This document shows, one piece after another, positions 46,752-55,517 of a DNA stretch of 64,000 bases. The translations under genes were made by a program, and so were the position numbers. The notes below the pieces were generated by a model. The model saw only the letters and a list, made by a program, of their open reading frames with translations. It searched no databases and was not told the DNA's origin. This stretch comes from Gallaecimonas pentaromativorans (GTDB lineage: Bacteria; Pseudomonadota; Gammaproteobacteria; Enterobacterales; Gallaecimonadaceae), in contig NZ_RJUL01000003.1 in assembly GCF_003751625.1 (NCBI RefSeq), forward strand, positions 248,001-312,000, given 5' to 3'. The first letter of the stretch is position 1. Each line of letters begins with the position of its first letter.

Positions 46752-47441
46752 TTACACCCGGCTGGAGAAGCGATAACCGGCGCCGCGTACCGTCTGTACC
46801 AGGCGGTCGTGGCCGTGGTTCTCCAACGCTTTACGCAGCCGGCGGATATGCACGTCAACGGTGCGGTCTTCCACATAAACGTTGGTGCCCCAAACGTTGT
46901 CCAAGAGCTGCTCACGACTGTACACCCGCTCCGGGTGGGTCATGAAGAAATGCAGCAGCTTGAATTCGGTGGGGCCCATGTCGACGGAGTCTTCATGAGC
47001 GGTAACGCGGTGGGATACCGGGTCCAGGCGCAGCCCCTGCACTTCAATGACATCGTCCACGTTGGTGGGTGAAGTGCGGCGCATCACGGCTTTGATCCGC
47101 GCCATCAGTTCCTTGGGCGAGAAAGGCTTGGTGATGTAATCATCAGCGCCCACTTCCAGGCCGCGCACCTTGTCTTCTTCTTCACCGCGGGCGGTGATCA
47201 TGATGATGGGGATCTGACGGGTGTATTCGTTCTGCTTCATGGTTTTGGCCAGTTGCAGGCCGGACCCACCGGGCAGCATCCAGTCCAGCAGCACCAGATC
47301 AGGATAGGGCTCCTGAAGCCTGGCCTGGGCCATGGGCAGATCTTCAGCTTCAACCGGCTGATAGCCGTTTTGATCGAGGATAAAGGCCAGCATCTCCCTG
47401 ATCGGAGCCTCGTCCTCAACTATCAATACACGTCGTGCCAT
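46752..47441 (-). CDS. phoB: Phosphate-regulon response regulator PhoB
   Basis: A 229-residue OmpR-family regulator, the same length as E. coli PhoB, starting [18 protein letters not shown]. Asp53 in [10 protein letters not shown] is the phosphorylation site; the winged helix ends [26 protein letters not shown]. The ATG at 47441 is preferred over an in-frame ATG at 47459 because it matches the family N-terminus and because the predicted transcript start (about 47467) would leave too short a leader for the upstream codon. Autoregulated through the Pho box upstream. Confidence 0.96.
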   Translation of the reverse strand: MARRVLIVEDEAPIREMLAFILDQNGYQPVEAEDLPMAQARLQEPYPDLVLLDWMLPGGSGLQLAKTMKQNEYTRQIPIIMITARGEEEDKVRGLEVGADDYITKPFSPKELMARIKAVMRRTSPTNVDDVIEVQGLRLDPVSHRVTAHEDSVDMGPTEFKLLHFFMTHPERVYSREQLLDNVWGTNVYVEDRTVDVHIRRLRKALENHGHDRLVQTVRGAGYRFSSRV

Positions 47442-47473
47442 GGGATGATCTCTACTCATTGCAATCGGCTGAC

Positions 47474-47506
47474 ATTATTGTGAACTATTGTGACACTTTT
47501 ATGACC
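47474..47506 (-). promoter_or_regulatory. Pho box and -10 of phoBR
   Basis: GGTCATA-AAAG-TGTCACA on the minus strand (repeats start at 47506 and 47495, 11 bp apart), with AATAAT (47474-47479) 9 bp after as -10. Confidence 0.85.
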
Positions 47507-47646
47507 CGATAGCGGCATCGGACCTCTTTAATGCATTTAAGCCACTGATAAATTTAAAAAAGCAGCACATCGCCACAAAACGACAACTCGCCGTTTTTTT
47601 GTTCATCAGCACTTAAGCACGGTTAGGGTCCACGGAAAAACGCTAA

Positions 47647-47672
47647 TAAAAAAGGAGGCTTTCGCCTCCTTC
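47647..47672 (-). terminator. Terminator after the porin gene
   Basis: AAGGAGGC-TTTC-GCCTCCTT with A6 at the left end, giving T6 on the minus strand. Confidence 0.85.
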
Positions 47673-47688
47673 TTCATACCGGGGGAGC

Positions 47689-48678
47689 TTAGAACTTCTG
47701 TTCGATGCCCACAGCCAGGTAGTCAGCATCTTCAGCGCCGGATACGGCGGAGAATTTGGTGTAGAAGCCGAATACTTTGGTGGTGTTACCCAGTTTGTAA
47801 TCGATACCAGCAGAAACGGCGTCTTTGTAAGAAGTGGAGCCCAGGTCATGCAGGTCAGAATCTTGGTACTGCACTTTGAAGGTGGCTTTGTTCAGCTCAT
47901 AAGCGGCGCTGACCATGAAACCATCGTAGTCTTGGCTGCTGTCGGCAGATTTCTCGCCGCGCTGATACATACCGCCCAGAACGAAATCACCAATCTTGCC
48001 TTGAACAGTGGCGCGGGTGGTGTCCCAGCCGGCTACGTCGTTGTCATAGGCCACAGAAGCGAAGTAAGGGGCCTTTTTGAATTTGGCGTCACCGTACATC
48101 AGGGCCAGAGAGGCGCCGGACTTGTACTTGGTGCCGTCAGGGCCGTCGCCGTCAACGCGTTGGTCGTCGTTGTCTTGACCAATGTAGGTGATACCGGCTT
48201 GGAACAGGCCAATGGAAGGCGTCATATAGGTGATGGAGTCACCCATACGGTTTTCGCCTTTGAACAGGGTCTTGATGTCGCCGTCCAGGTCGTTGAACTG
48301 GTCAACGTTGCCTTGAGACTGCTTGAGCATGGTGTCGTTACGGCCTACCAGGGCGGTACCGAAGCTGCCTTTGAGACCTACAAAGGTGTTACGGGCTTTG
48401 AACTGGTCTTCGGAGCTGTTGGCGTGGGATTGGTCAGTGGCGTTCACTTCCCATTCCATTTGGTAAACGGCTTCCAGGTCGTCGCTCAGGGCAGCGGCAC
48501 CTTTCACACCGAAGCGGGAAGCGTTGCTTTTCAGCTCGGTTTGAGAATCGCCTTTGTCGACGTTTTCGAAAGTGACATTCAGTTTACCGTATACGGAAAC
48601 CGGTACGTCGGCAGCAACGGCGGAACCGGCGAAACCCAGCAGCATGGAAGCAGCAACAGCAGACTTTACAAAGTTCAT
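47689..48678 (-). CDS. General outer-membrane porin
   Basis: A 329-residue trimeric-porin-type protein with a signal peptide (MNFVKSAVAASMLLGFAGSAVA) and a mature start ADVPVSVYGKLNVTFENVD. It shows alternating beta-strand character throughout and a C-terminal aromatic residue (GIEQKF) for outer-membrane insertion. The ATG at 48678 is the natural signal-peptide start. It neighbours phoB and has one good PhoB half-site upstream, so a phosphate-induced PhoE-like role is possible but not shown. Confidence 0.9.
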   Translation of the reverse strand: MNFVKSAVAASMLLGFAGSAVAADVPVSVYGKLNVTFENVDKGDSQTELKSNASRFGVKGAAALSDDLEAVYQMEWEVNATDQSHANSSEDQFKARNTFVGLKGSFGTALVGRNDTMLKQSQGNVDQFNDLDGDIKTLFKGENRMGDSITYMTPSIGLFQAGITYIGQDNDDQRVDGDGPDGTKYKSGASLALMYGDAKFKKAPYFASVAYDNDVAGWDTTRATVQGKIGDFVLGGMYQRGEKSADSSQDYDGFMVSAAYELNKATFKVQYQDSDLHDLGSTSYKDAVSAGIDYKLGNTTKVFGFYTKFSAVSGAEDADYLAVGIEQKF

Positions 48679-48752
48679 TTTCTTACCCCAGAAAAGTGTA
48701 AAAACACTAAAAAATGCCTCTCGGCGAACGGTGGGCATCTTGGCAAAGCTTT

Positions 48753-48770
48753 GTGACAGTTTTATTGCTC
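48753..48770 (-). promoter_or_regulatory. Weak Pho-box candidate upstream of the porin gene
   Basis: GAGCAAT-AAAA-CTGTCAC on the minus strand: one perfect half-site, one poor. No -10 at the usual distance. Confidence 0.3.
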
Positions 48771-48864
48771 AAACGGGGCAGAATCGAAAAAATCGCAAAC
48801 GTTTTTCTAACAGCCCGCGAGTGACGCAGGCTGGGAGGGAGAACAGCAAGGCAGGAAAAGGTTT

Positions 48865-49404
48865 TTAGGCTATTTGCTGAAGGTTGGCGACACATTGCTG
48901 CCAGATACCCGCCTGTTCGGCATCAAAACCCACCAGCCAGATTTGTTTGGACAGCACACATTGCTCAAGGGCGACGTTCAATGCCGTTACCGCCACCTCT
49001 GCCGCTTTTCTCGCGGGATATCCATAAACGCCACAACTGATGGCCGGAAAAGCAATGCTGACAATGCCTTCACGGTCAGCCAGCAACAGGCTGTTTTGGT
49101 AACATTGCGCCAGCAACTTGGCTTCGTTGTCGCCGCCGCCATGCCAAACCGGGCCCACGGTATGCACCACATACTGACTGGGCAGGTTGAAGCCGGGGCT
49201 TAACTTGGCCTCGCCGGTGTTGCAGCCACCCAGGCCGGCACAGTACTGTTTGAGGTCAGGCCCGGCGGCCTTGTGAATGGCGCCATCGACGCCACCTCCC
49301 CCCAGCAGGCTGGGATTGGCGGCGTTAACGATGGCATCAACGGGTAATTGGGTAATGTCCCCTTGCCAGACCCGCATAAAAAAAGTGACGTTGCTCGATT
49401 TCAT
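48865..49404 (-). CDS. Macrodomain protein (O-acetyl-ADP-ribose deacetylase type)
   Basis: A 179-residue single macrodomain of the YmdB/MacroD type: VWQGDITQLPVDAIVNAANPSL, GGGGVDGAIHKAAG and FPAISCGVYGYP. Such enzymes hydrolyse O-acetyl-ADP-ribose or remove mono-ADP-ribose from proteins or nucleic acid; the Asn and Asp used in catalysis are present (NAANPS, GVDGA). It is a single gene, divergent from tal. Confidence 0.93.
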   Translation of the reverse strand: MKSSNVTFFMRVWQGDITQLPVDAIVNAANPSLLGGGGVDGAIHKAAGPDLKQYCAGLGGCNTGEAKLSPGFNLPSQYVVHTVGPVWHGGGDNEAKLLAQCYQNSLLLADREGIVSIAFPAISCGVYGYPARKAAEVAVTALNVALEQCVLSKQIWLVGFDAEQAGIWQQCVANLQQIA

Positions 49405-49552
49405 TTATTCTCATCCGACCAGTTTAATGAGAAAGCGTTTTCGCCATTTTTATCAGCTGAAATTCTGTCTTACCCTAGCTAAGCTGATTTTTCCAGTTGC
49501 CAAAAACGACCTTTTGTAAGAAATTTTCATACATTCCAAGACAGAGGGAAGC

Positions 49553-50503
49553 ATGTCCAATCAATTAGTTCAGCTCAGCGCCTTTACCACCATAGTGGCA
49601 GATACCGGCGAAATCGATGCCATCCGCCGCTATGCGCCCCAGGATGCGACCACCAACCCGTCGCTTATCCTCAAGGCGGCCGGTCTGGACGAATACCAGC
49701 ACTTGGTAACGGATGCCCTCGAGTATGCCCGCGCCCTGGGTGGCGACCAAGCCACGGTAGTAGACAACGCCATGGACAAACTGGCGGTCAACTTCGGGGT
49801 TGCCATCCTCGGTATTATCCCTGGCCGCATCTCCACCGAAGTGGATGCCCGCCTCTCCTTCGATACCCAAGGCACCATCGACAAAGCACACAAGCTGATA
49901 GCGCTCTACAAGGATGCCGGCATCGAAAAAGACCGCATCCTCATTAAAGTCGCCGCCACCTGGGAAGGTATTCGCGCCGCCGAAGTGCTGGAGCAAGAAG
50001 GCATCAACTGTAACCTGACCCTGCTGTTCTCCTTTGCCCAGGCCCGCGCCTGCGCCGAAGCCGGTGTGTACCTGATCTCCCCCTTTGTTGGCCGCATCCT
50101 CGACTGGTACAAGGCCAGCACCGGCAAAGACTACGGCGCCGAGGACGACCCGGGCGTGGTATCGGTCAGCCGCATCTACGACTACTTCAAAACCCACGGC
50201 TACGGCACCGTGGTGATGGGCGCCTCTTTCCGTAATACCGGGGAAATTCTGGCCCTGGCCGGTTGCGACCGCCTGACCATAGGCCCGGCCCTGCTTGAGC
50301 AGCTCGAGCAGAGCGAAGAACCTATCAGCCGCCGCCTGGAACCAGGCACTGAGCGCCAGCCGCGGCCGCAGCCCCTGACCGAAGCCCAATACCGCTGGCA
50401 GCACAACGAAGATGCCATGGCGGTGGAGAAACTCTCCGAGGGCATCCGCAAATTTGCCGAGGACCAGCAAAAGCTGGAAGCCTTACTGTTGAAAAAGCTT
50501 TGA
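49553..50503 (+). CDS. tal: Transaldolase
   Basis: A 316-residue class I transaldolase of the E. coli TalB type: [12 protein letters not shown], the Schiff-base lysine in [13 protein letters not shown], and [17 protein letters not shown]. It moves a dihydroxyacetone unit between sugar phosphates in the pentose phosphate pathway. GAGGGAAGC lies before the ATG. pgi follows after a small hairpin. Confidence 0.97.
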   Translation: MSNQLVQLSAFTTIVADTGEIDAIRRYAPQDATTNPSLILKAAGLDEYQHLVTDALEYARALGGDQATVVDNAMDKLAVNFGVAILGIIPGRISTEVDARLSFDTQGTIDKAHKLIALYKDAGIEKDRILIKVAATWEGIRAAEVLEQEGINCNLTLLFSFAQARACAEAGVYLISPFVGRILDWYKASTGKDYGAEDDPGVVSVSRIYDYFKTHGYGTVVMGASFRNTGEILALAGCDRLTIGPALLEQLEQSEEPISRRLEPGTERQPRPQPLTEAQYRWQHNEDAMAVEKLSEGIRKFAEDQQKLEALLLKKL

Positions 50504-50505
50504 AG

Positions 50506-50534
50506 CAAAAAGGGGCGTTAAGCCCCTTACTTTT
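50506..50534 (+). terminator. Terminator-like hairpin between tal and pgi
   Basis: AAGGGGC-GTTAA-GCCCCTT followed by ACTTTT. Probably partial termination before pgi. Confidence 0.5.
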
Positions 50535-50544
50535 AGAGGACGCC

Positions 50545-52197
50545 ATGACCGGATTGACCCGTTACCCCAGCAATGACGCACTGGCCAGCCATCTTCACAA
50601 CCTGCCGGATCTCAAAAGCCTGTTTGCCGCCGACCCTAAACGCGGCGAAACCTTCTCCCTGAGCGCTGCCGGCCTGACCCTCGATTACAGCAAAAACCAT
50701 CTGACCAGCGAGACCCTGGCCCTCTTTGAAAAGCTGGCTGAAGAGGCGGGCCTTGGGGACAAAATCCAGGCCATGTTCAGTGGTGCCCTTATCAACCACA
50801 CCGAGGGGCGCGCTGTGCTGCACACCGCCCTTCGCGGCAGCGTGGATGACAGCGTTATCAGCGAAGGCAGCCAGGTCGCCCAAGAGGTGGCCGCTACCCT
50901 GGCGCGCATGGCCCGCTTTGTTGAAGCCATCTACAGCGGCCAGTTGCTGGGCTTTACCGGCAAGGCCATTACCGATGTGGTGAGTATCGGTATCGGCGGC
51001 TCCTTTCTTGGCCCCAAAATCGTCACCGAGGCGTTAAAGCCGTTCTGGCAGCACAAGGTGAAAGTGCACTATGTGGCCAATATCGACGGCGCTGCCCTTA
51101 GCGGCAAACTGGCGGACCTTGACCCTCAAACCACCCTCTTTATTACCGCCTCCAAGTCCTTCGGCACCCAGGAAACCCTCACCAACAGCGAAAGCGCCCG
51201 GGATTGGCTTAAAGCCGCCGGCGCCGACTTTAGCGACCTTGCCAAGCACTTTGTGGCGGTCACCGCCAACGTGCCCAAGGCCGAGGCCTTTGGCATCAGC
51301 GCCGACAACTGTTTTCCCATGTGGGATTGGGTAGGTGGCCGCTATTCGCTGTGGTCGGCCATCGGCCTGCCCATCGCGCTTGCTATTGGCATGGACAACT
51401 TCAAGGCGCTGCTCGGCGGTGCCAACGCCATGGACCAGCACTTTAAAACGGCGCCGCTTAAACAAAACATGCCGATGCTGCTGGCCCTGACCGGCATTGC
51501 CTATATCAACTATTTTGGCGCCACCTCCCATGTGCTGCTGCCCTACGATCACGGCCTACGCGCCCTGCCCGGCTACGTGCAGCAGCTGGACATGGAGTCC
51601 AATGGCAAGAGCTGCCACAACGATGCCAGCGCCATTGAGCATCTCACCGGGCCTGTTATCTGGGGCGCCGAGGGGACCAACGGCCAGCACGCCTTCCACC
51701 AGTTATTGCACCAGGGCAAACAGCTCATTCCGGCCGATTTTATCCTGCCGCTGACCAGCCATTACCCTCTTGGCCGCCACCACGCCATGCTGGCCTCAAA
51801 TTGCTTTGCCCAAAGCCAAGCGCTGATGGAAGGCAAAAGCCTCGATAAAGCCAAGCAAGAACTGGCTGCCAACGGCCTTGGCGAGGCAGAAATTGCAAAA
51901 CTGGCGCCCCATAAGGTGATGCCGGGCAACCGCCCCTCCAACACCTTGCTGATGGACAGTGTCAGCCCCGCTACCCTGGGGGCCCTTATCGCCCTTTATG
52001 AGCATAAGGTATTGGTTCAAGGGATCTTTTGGGATCTGAACTCCTTTGACCAATGGGGGGTTGAGCTGGGTAAAGTGCTGGGTAATGAGGTGCTTAGCCG
52101 CCTGGAAGACGACAGCGCGCTACTGGATCTGGATAGCTCCACCAATGCCCTCATTGCCCGTTTCCGGGCCTTGGCCGCAAAAAGGCGTGAGGGATAA
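50545..52197 (+). CDS. pgi: Glucose-6-phosphate isomerase
   Basis: A 550-residue enzyme (E. coli 549) interconverting glucose-6-P and fructose-6-P. Family signatures are [19 protein letters not shown] and [15 protein letters not shown], with the catalytic Glu-containing [12 protein letters not shown] region. The ATG at 50545 follows AGAGGA; the longer upstream frame would begin inside the tal hairpin. Paired with tal as a sugar-phosphate unit. Confidence 0.97.
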   Translation: MTGLTRYPSNDALASHLHNLPDLKSLFAADPKRGETFSLSAAGLTLDYSKNHLTSETLALFEKLAEEAGLGDKIQAMFSGALINHTEGRAVLHTALRGSVDDSVISEGSQVAQEVAATLARMARFVEAIYSGQLLGFTGKAITDVVSIGIGGSFLGPKIVTEALKPFWQHKVKVHYVANIDGAALSGKLADLDPQTTLFITASKSFGTQETLTNSESARDWLKAAGADFSDLAKHFVAVTANVPKAEAFGISADNCFPMWDWVGGRYSLWSAIGLPIALAIGMDNFKALLGGANAMDQHFKTAPLKQNMPMLLALTGIAYINYFGATSHVLLPYDHGLRALPGYVQQLDMESNGKSCHNDASAIEHLTGPVIWGAEGTNGQHAFHQLLHQGKQLIPADFILPLTSHYPLGRHHAMLASNCFAQSQALMEGKSLDKAKQELAANGLGEAEIAKLAPHKVMPGNRPSNTLLMDSVSPATLGALIALYEHKVLVQGIFWDLNSFDQWGVELGKVLGNEVLSRLEDDSALLDLDSSTNALIARFRALAAKRREG

Positions 52198-52281
52198 CAC
52201 AACTGCAACAAAAGTGTTTTACTTTTGGCCCGTGCGTGGTAATTAATTGGTCGTCAACAACGCCTTAAAACGGGAGTTTCC

Positions 52282-52470
52282 ATGGAAGATATTCAGGATC
52301 TGCAGTTGGCTCTTACCGGTGGGAAGCGTGATGCCAAAGGCCGTGGCGCAAGCAACAAGAAACGGCGATGGCGCGAGATCGAAGACCTCAAAGAGAAATA
52401 CCGTTTAAAGCGCGAACTCGAAGAAATCGACTGGAACAGCGACTATTCCCTTGACCGCATCGATCTTTAA
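52282..52470 (+). CDS. DUF3545 family small protein
   Basis: A 62-residue, highly charged protein (RDAKGRGASNKKRRWREIED) with a predicted helix KEKYRLKRELEEIDW, recognisable as DUF3545, a family of short proteins in Alteromonadales, Vibrionales and relatives. Function unknown; the basic stretch could bind nucleic acid. It has a GGGAG ribosome site and its own terminator. Confidence 0.8.
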   Translation: MEDIQDLQLALTGGKRDAKGRGASNKKRRWREIEDLKEKYRLKRELEEIDWNSDYSLDRIDL

Positions 52471-52486
52471 GTAAAACCCAAACAGC

Positions 52487-52516
52487 AAAAAGCCCGGCCA
52501 GTGCCGGGCTTTTTAT
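52487..52516. terminator. Terminator between DUF3545 and hemerythrin genes
   Basis: AAAAAGCCCGGC-CAGT-GCCGGGCTTTTT, symmetric A5/T5, usable in both directions. Confidence 0.9.
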
Positions 52517-53050
52517 TTACTCTTCTTCTTCCTGCTTCAGGCGCTCCCAAAGCGCCCGGTGATCGGCCCTGACCTCGGCGCCAAACAGCGGATCCTTTTG
52601 GGCCTTTTCTTCAAGCGTGGTGGCCAGTTGCCGCCAATCGGCTTCAGACAACTCGCCCGCCAACAGCGGGAACAGCTTTTCTTCCTCAAAGGCCAGGTGG
52701 GCGCGCTGCTCGCAGACAAAATCCTCCAAGGCGCGCAGCATTTCGTCGCAGGGAACAACGGCGTCCATCAGCACCATCTCTACCCGCTGGCCAAGGCATT
52801 GGGTGGCCTCATCCAGTTTGCGGTGCTGGCCGGTCAGCTCGGCCTTGAGCTTGTCGTTATCAATCTTGCCGACCAACTCGTCTTCCTCACTGTGATGCAC
52901 GCCATCAACATAGTGGTGAAGATAGTCCAGCACATCTTTGAGCAGGTCATAACGCACCTCCTGGCCGGCACGAATGGCCGCCGCTTTGGCGTCCAAGAGC
53001 GCCAACAAACGGCGGATGCGATGATGGTCCTGGCGAAGCAAATCCAACAT
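52517..53050 (-). CDS. Hemerythrin HHE-domain protein
   Basis: A 177-residue four-helix HHE cation-binding protein; ligands are visible in LLRQDHHRIRRLL, YLHHYVDGVHHSEEDEL and EQRAHLAFEEEKLFPLLAG. Proteins of this type bind a diiron centre and take part in oxygen, NO or iron handling. The ATG at 53050 has AGGAGG eight bases upstream; a GTG at 53056 is too close to that site. Confidence 0.9.
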   Translation of the reverse strand: MLDLLRQDHHRIRRLLALLDAKAAAIRAGQEVRYDLLKDVLDYLHHYVDGVHHSEEDELVGKIDNDKLKAELTGQHRKLDEATQCLGQRVEMVLMDAVVPCDEMLRALEDFVCEQRAHLAFEEEKLFPLLAGELSEADWRQLATTLEEKAQKDPLFGAEVRADHRALWERLKQEEEE

Positions 53051-53110
53051 GGGCACAACCTCCTAACGGCTCCCCTAAGGATAGACCCGCCAGGGCCCAA
53101 ACGCGCCGGC

Positions 53111-53773
53111 TCAGCTTTGCCAGTCGATGGGTTCAAGGCCCTGGCGCATCAAGATGGCATTGGCCTGGGAGAAGTGCCGGCAGCCAAGAAATCCGCGGTG
53201 GGCCGACAGCGGCGACGGGTGCGGCGCACTCAGCACGTGGTGGCGCTGGCGGTCGATCATGGCGCCCTTTTTCTGGGCGTGGCTGCCCCACAGCAAAAAT
53301 ACCAGCCCCTGGCGCTGCTCGTTAAGGGCCGCTATCACGGCGTCGGTAAAGGTTTCCCAGCCCCAGCCGGCGTGGGAGTGGGCATTGCCATCCTGCACCG
53401 TGAGCACCGTATTGAGCAGCAGCACCCCTTGCTGGGCCCAGCATTCGAGGTTGCCATGCTCAGGAATGCGGTAGCCGGGAATATCCCCTGCCAGCTCTTT
53501 GAACATGTTCTTAAGGGAAGGGGGCGGGGCAATGCCGTCTTTGACCGAAAAACACAGGCCGTGGGCCTGGCCAGGGCCGTGGTAAGGGTCCTGGCCGAGG
53601 ATAACCACCCGCACCTTGTCAAATTCGGTGTAACGAAAGGCGTTGAAGACCTCGTCTTTTGGGGGATAGATCACTTGGCCGGCGTCCCTGGCTGCCTGTA
53701 CTCTGGACATCACTGCCTGGAAGTAAGGCTTTTGCTTCTCGCCACCGATGATGTCGCTCCATTCTTTACTCAT
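53111..53773 (-). CDS. ung: Uracil-DNA glycosylase
   Basis: A 220-residue family 1 UDG with the water-activating motif [24 protein letters not shown] and the DNA-intercalation loop [10 protein letters not shown]. It removes uracil from DNA. The ATG at 53773 ([18 protein letters not shown]) is chosen over an upstream GTG-type start that would overlap aceK. Divergent from aceK. Confidence 0.96.
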   Translation of the reverse strand: MSKEWSDIIGGEKQKPYFQAVMSRVQAARDAGQVIYPPKDEVFNAFRYTEFDKVRVVILGQDPYHGPGQAHGLCFSVKDGIAPPPSLKNMFKELAGDIPGYRIPEHGNLECWAQQGVLLLNTVLTVQDGNAHSHAGWGWETFTDAVIAALNEQRQGLVFLLWGSHAQKKGAMIDRQRHHVLSAPHPSPLSAHRGFLGCRHFSQANAILMRQGLEPIDWQS

Positions 53774-53844
53774 GGCTCGGCTCCTGTCTCGTTGTGGCGC
53801 ACATGCTGCCCAAGCTGTCCCCCTGGCGCAAGAAAAGGATGCCA

Positions 53845-55473
53845 ATGAACCCCATCAGTCACACCTTTGGCGCTTACTGGCAGGATTTTCTGCACTTGAC
53901 CGGCAAAGCCAGCCTCTGTTTTGCCGAGGCCGATTGGCAGGGATTGCAGCAGCTAAGCCGGGCCCGCTTCGAGCGCCATGACGATATCGTTGGCCAGTTG
54001 GTGGCGAGCCTAAACGGCAGCCTGCTGGACTGGCCAGCCCTGAAAACAGATTTTGTCGAGTCGCTCAAAGACCACCCGGCCAGGGAGTTGGCGCTGACCT
54101 TTTTCAACTCGGTCTACGCCAGATTGCAACCGGGCATGCCTCGACCCTTTAACGGCCGCGAGTTGGCCAAAGTGGCCACCCGGCCTTACCTTCGCCTGCC
54201 GATGCAGGGGAATTTAACCGATGTGATGCAAAGGGTGCTGGAAAGCGCCAGCCTGCCGCTACCCATACGCTATCTAGCCAACCAAGCCACCAAGCTTGCC
54301 CAGGCGCTAAAGCCGGCTCTTAATCCCCACGACTACCCCTTGCACCTGGACCTGCTCACCGAGCCTTTTTACCGCAACAAGGGATGCTACCTGGTGGGCT
54401 GCCTTAACACCGACCAGATGGCGGTACCCTTTGCCATCGCCTTTTTGCAAAAAGACGGCGCCCTCAAAGTGGATGCCCTGCTCCTGCAACGCGATCACCT
54501 GTCAGTGCTGTTCGGCTTTGCCCGCTCCGATTTTTTAAGCCTGAGCCCGGCGCCGTCAGCGCAAATCGCCTTTTTAGAAACCCTAATGCCTCACAAGCCG
54601 CATTCGGAGCTTTACAATGCCCTGGGCTACTACAAGCACGGTAAAACCCTGCTGGTTACCGAGCTGGAAGATGCCTTGGCCCGCAAGGGCCGCTTTATCA
54701 CCGCGCCGGGGATACCGGGCCTGGTGATGATGGTGTTTACCCTCGAAGGCCAGGATTTAGTGTTCAAGGTGATCCGCGACCAATTTGGGGATTCCAAAAA
54801 AGTCACCCCCCAGCAGGTGGTGGAGCGTTACCACCTGGTGCAGCGCCACGACCGGGTGGGCCGCATGGCAGACACCCAGGAGTTTATCGACCTGCGCCTG
54901 CCGCTGGCGCATTTTGACCAGGCTCCCCTGCAAGAGCTGTTGGCCACCTGCGCCGGGCGGGCCCGGATAGAAGGCGACATGCTGCACCTGAGCCACTGTT
55001 TTACCGAGCGGCGCATGACCCCCATGAACCTCGCCCTGAAAGAACGCAGCGGCGAATGCAAAGCCATCCTTCGTGAATACGGCCACGCCTTAAAGGACAT
55101 CGCCACCGCCGGTATTTTCCCCGGTGACATGCTCTTTAAAAACTTCGGGGTCACCCGCCACGGCCGGGTGATTTTCTACGACTACGACGAGCTGTGCCCC
55201 TTAGGCGACGTGACTTTTAGAGCTATCCCCAAAAGCGAGTACGAGCAGGATATGCTGAGCGCTGAGCCTTGGTACCCGGTCAACGAAGGGGATGTGTTTC
55301 CAGAGGAGTTCCGGCATTTTCTGTGCGCCCGCCAGGACGCGGCCGAGGTATTGGGCCAGGAATTTGCCGAGCTGTTCACTCCCGATTTCTGGTTAAAAGC
55401 GCAGGAAAATGCCAAAAAGGGGCAACTGGAAGATTTCTTCCCCTACCCTCAGGCCCTTCGCTTCCCAGGTTAA
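53845..55473 (+). CDS. aceK: Isocitrate dehydrogenase kinase/phosphatase
   Basis: A bifunctional enzyme of about 542 residues that inactivates isocitrate dehydrogenase by phosphorylation and reverses it, diverting isocitrate to the glyoxylate shunt. Family segments are [19 protein letters not shown] (read [15 protein letters not shown]), [34 protein letters not shown] and YDYDELCP (metal site). The ATG at 53845 has AAGG upstream; two earlier in-frame starts exist. Usually third in aceBAK, it is here separated from aceBA and followed by an alkaline phosphatase gene 44 bases on. Confidence 0.94.
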   Translation: MNPISHTFGAYWQDFLHLTGKASLCFAEADWQGLQQLSRARFERHDDIVGQLVASLNGSLLDWPALKTDFVESLKDHPARELALTFFNSVYARLQPGMPRPFNGRELAKVATRPYLRLPMQGNLTDVMQRVLESASLPLPIRYLANQATKLAQALKPALNPHDYPLHLDLLTEPFYRNKGCYLVGCLNTDQMAVPFAIAFLQKDGALKVDALLLQRDHLSVLFGFARSDFLSLSPAPSAQIAFLETLMPHKPHSELYNALGYYKHGKTLLVTELEDALARKGRFITAPGIPGLVMMVFTLEGQDLVFKVIRDQFGDSKKVTPQQVVERYHLVQRHDRVGRMADTQEFIDLRLPLAHFDQAPLQELLATCAGRARIEGDMLHLSHCFTERRMTPMNLALKERSGECKAILREYGHALKDIATAGIFPGDMLFKNFGVTRHGRVIFYDYDELCPLGDVTFRAIPKSEYEQDMLSAEPWYPVNEGDVFPEEFRHFLCARQDAAEVLGQEFAELFTPDFWLKAQENAKKGQLEDFFPYPQALRFPG

Positions 55474-55517
55474 GTTCCTGCTAGACTGGCCAGATAAAAC
55501 ATCCAAGAGACAAGAAG

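Noticed and set aside
47520-47540. CTTTAATGCATTTAAG as a further PmrA-type box upstream of phoB
   Set aside because: The half-sites are not 11 bp apart as the other boxes require; it is merely AT-rich and palindromic.
55474-55517. A Pho box before the alkaline phosphatase gene
   Set aside because: No GTCA-type repeats with 11-bp spacing are present in the 44-base gap; the gene may be read from aceK.
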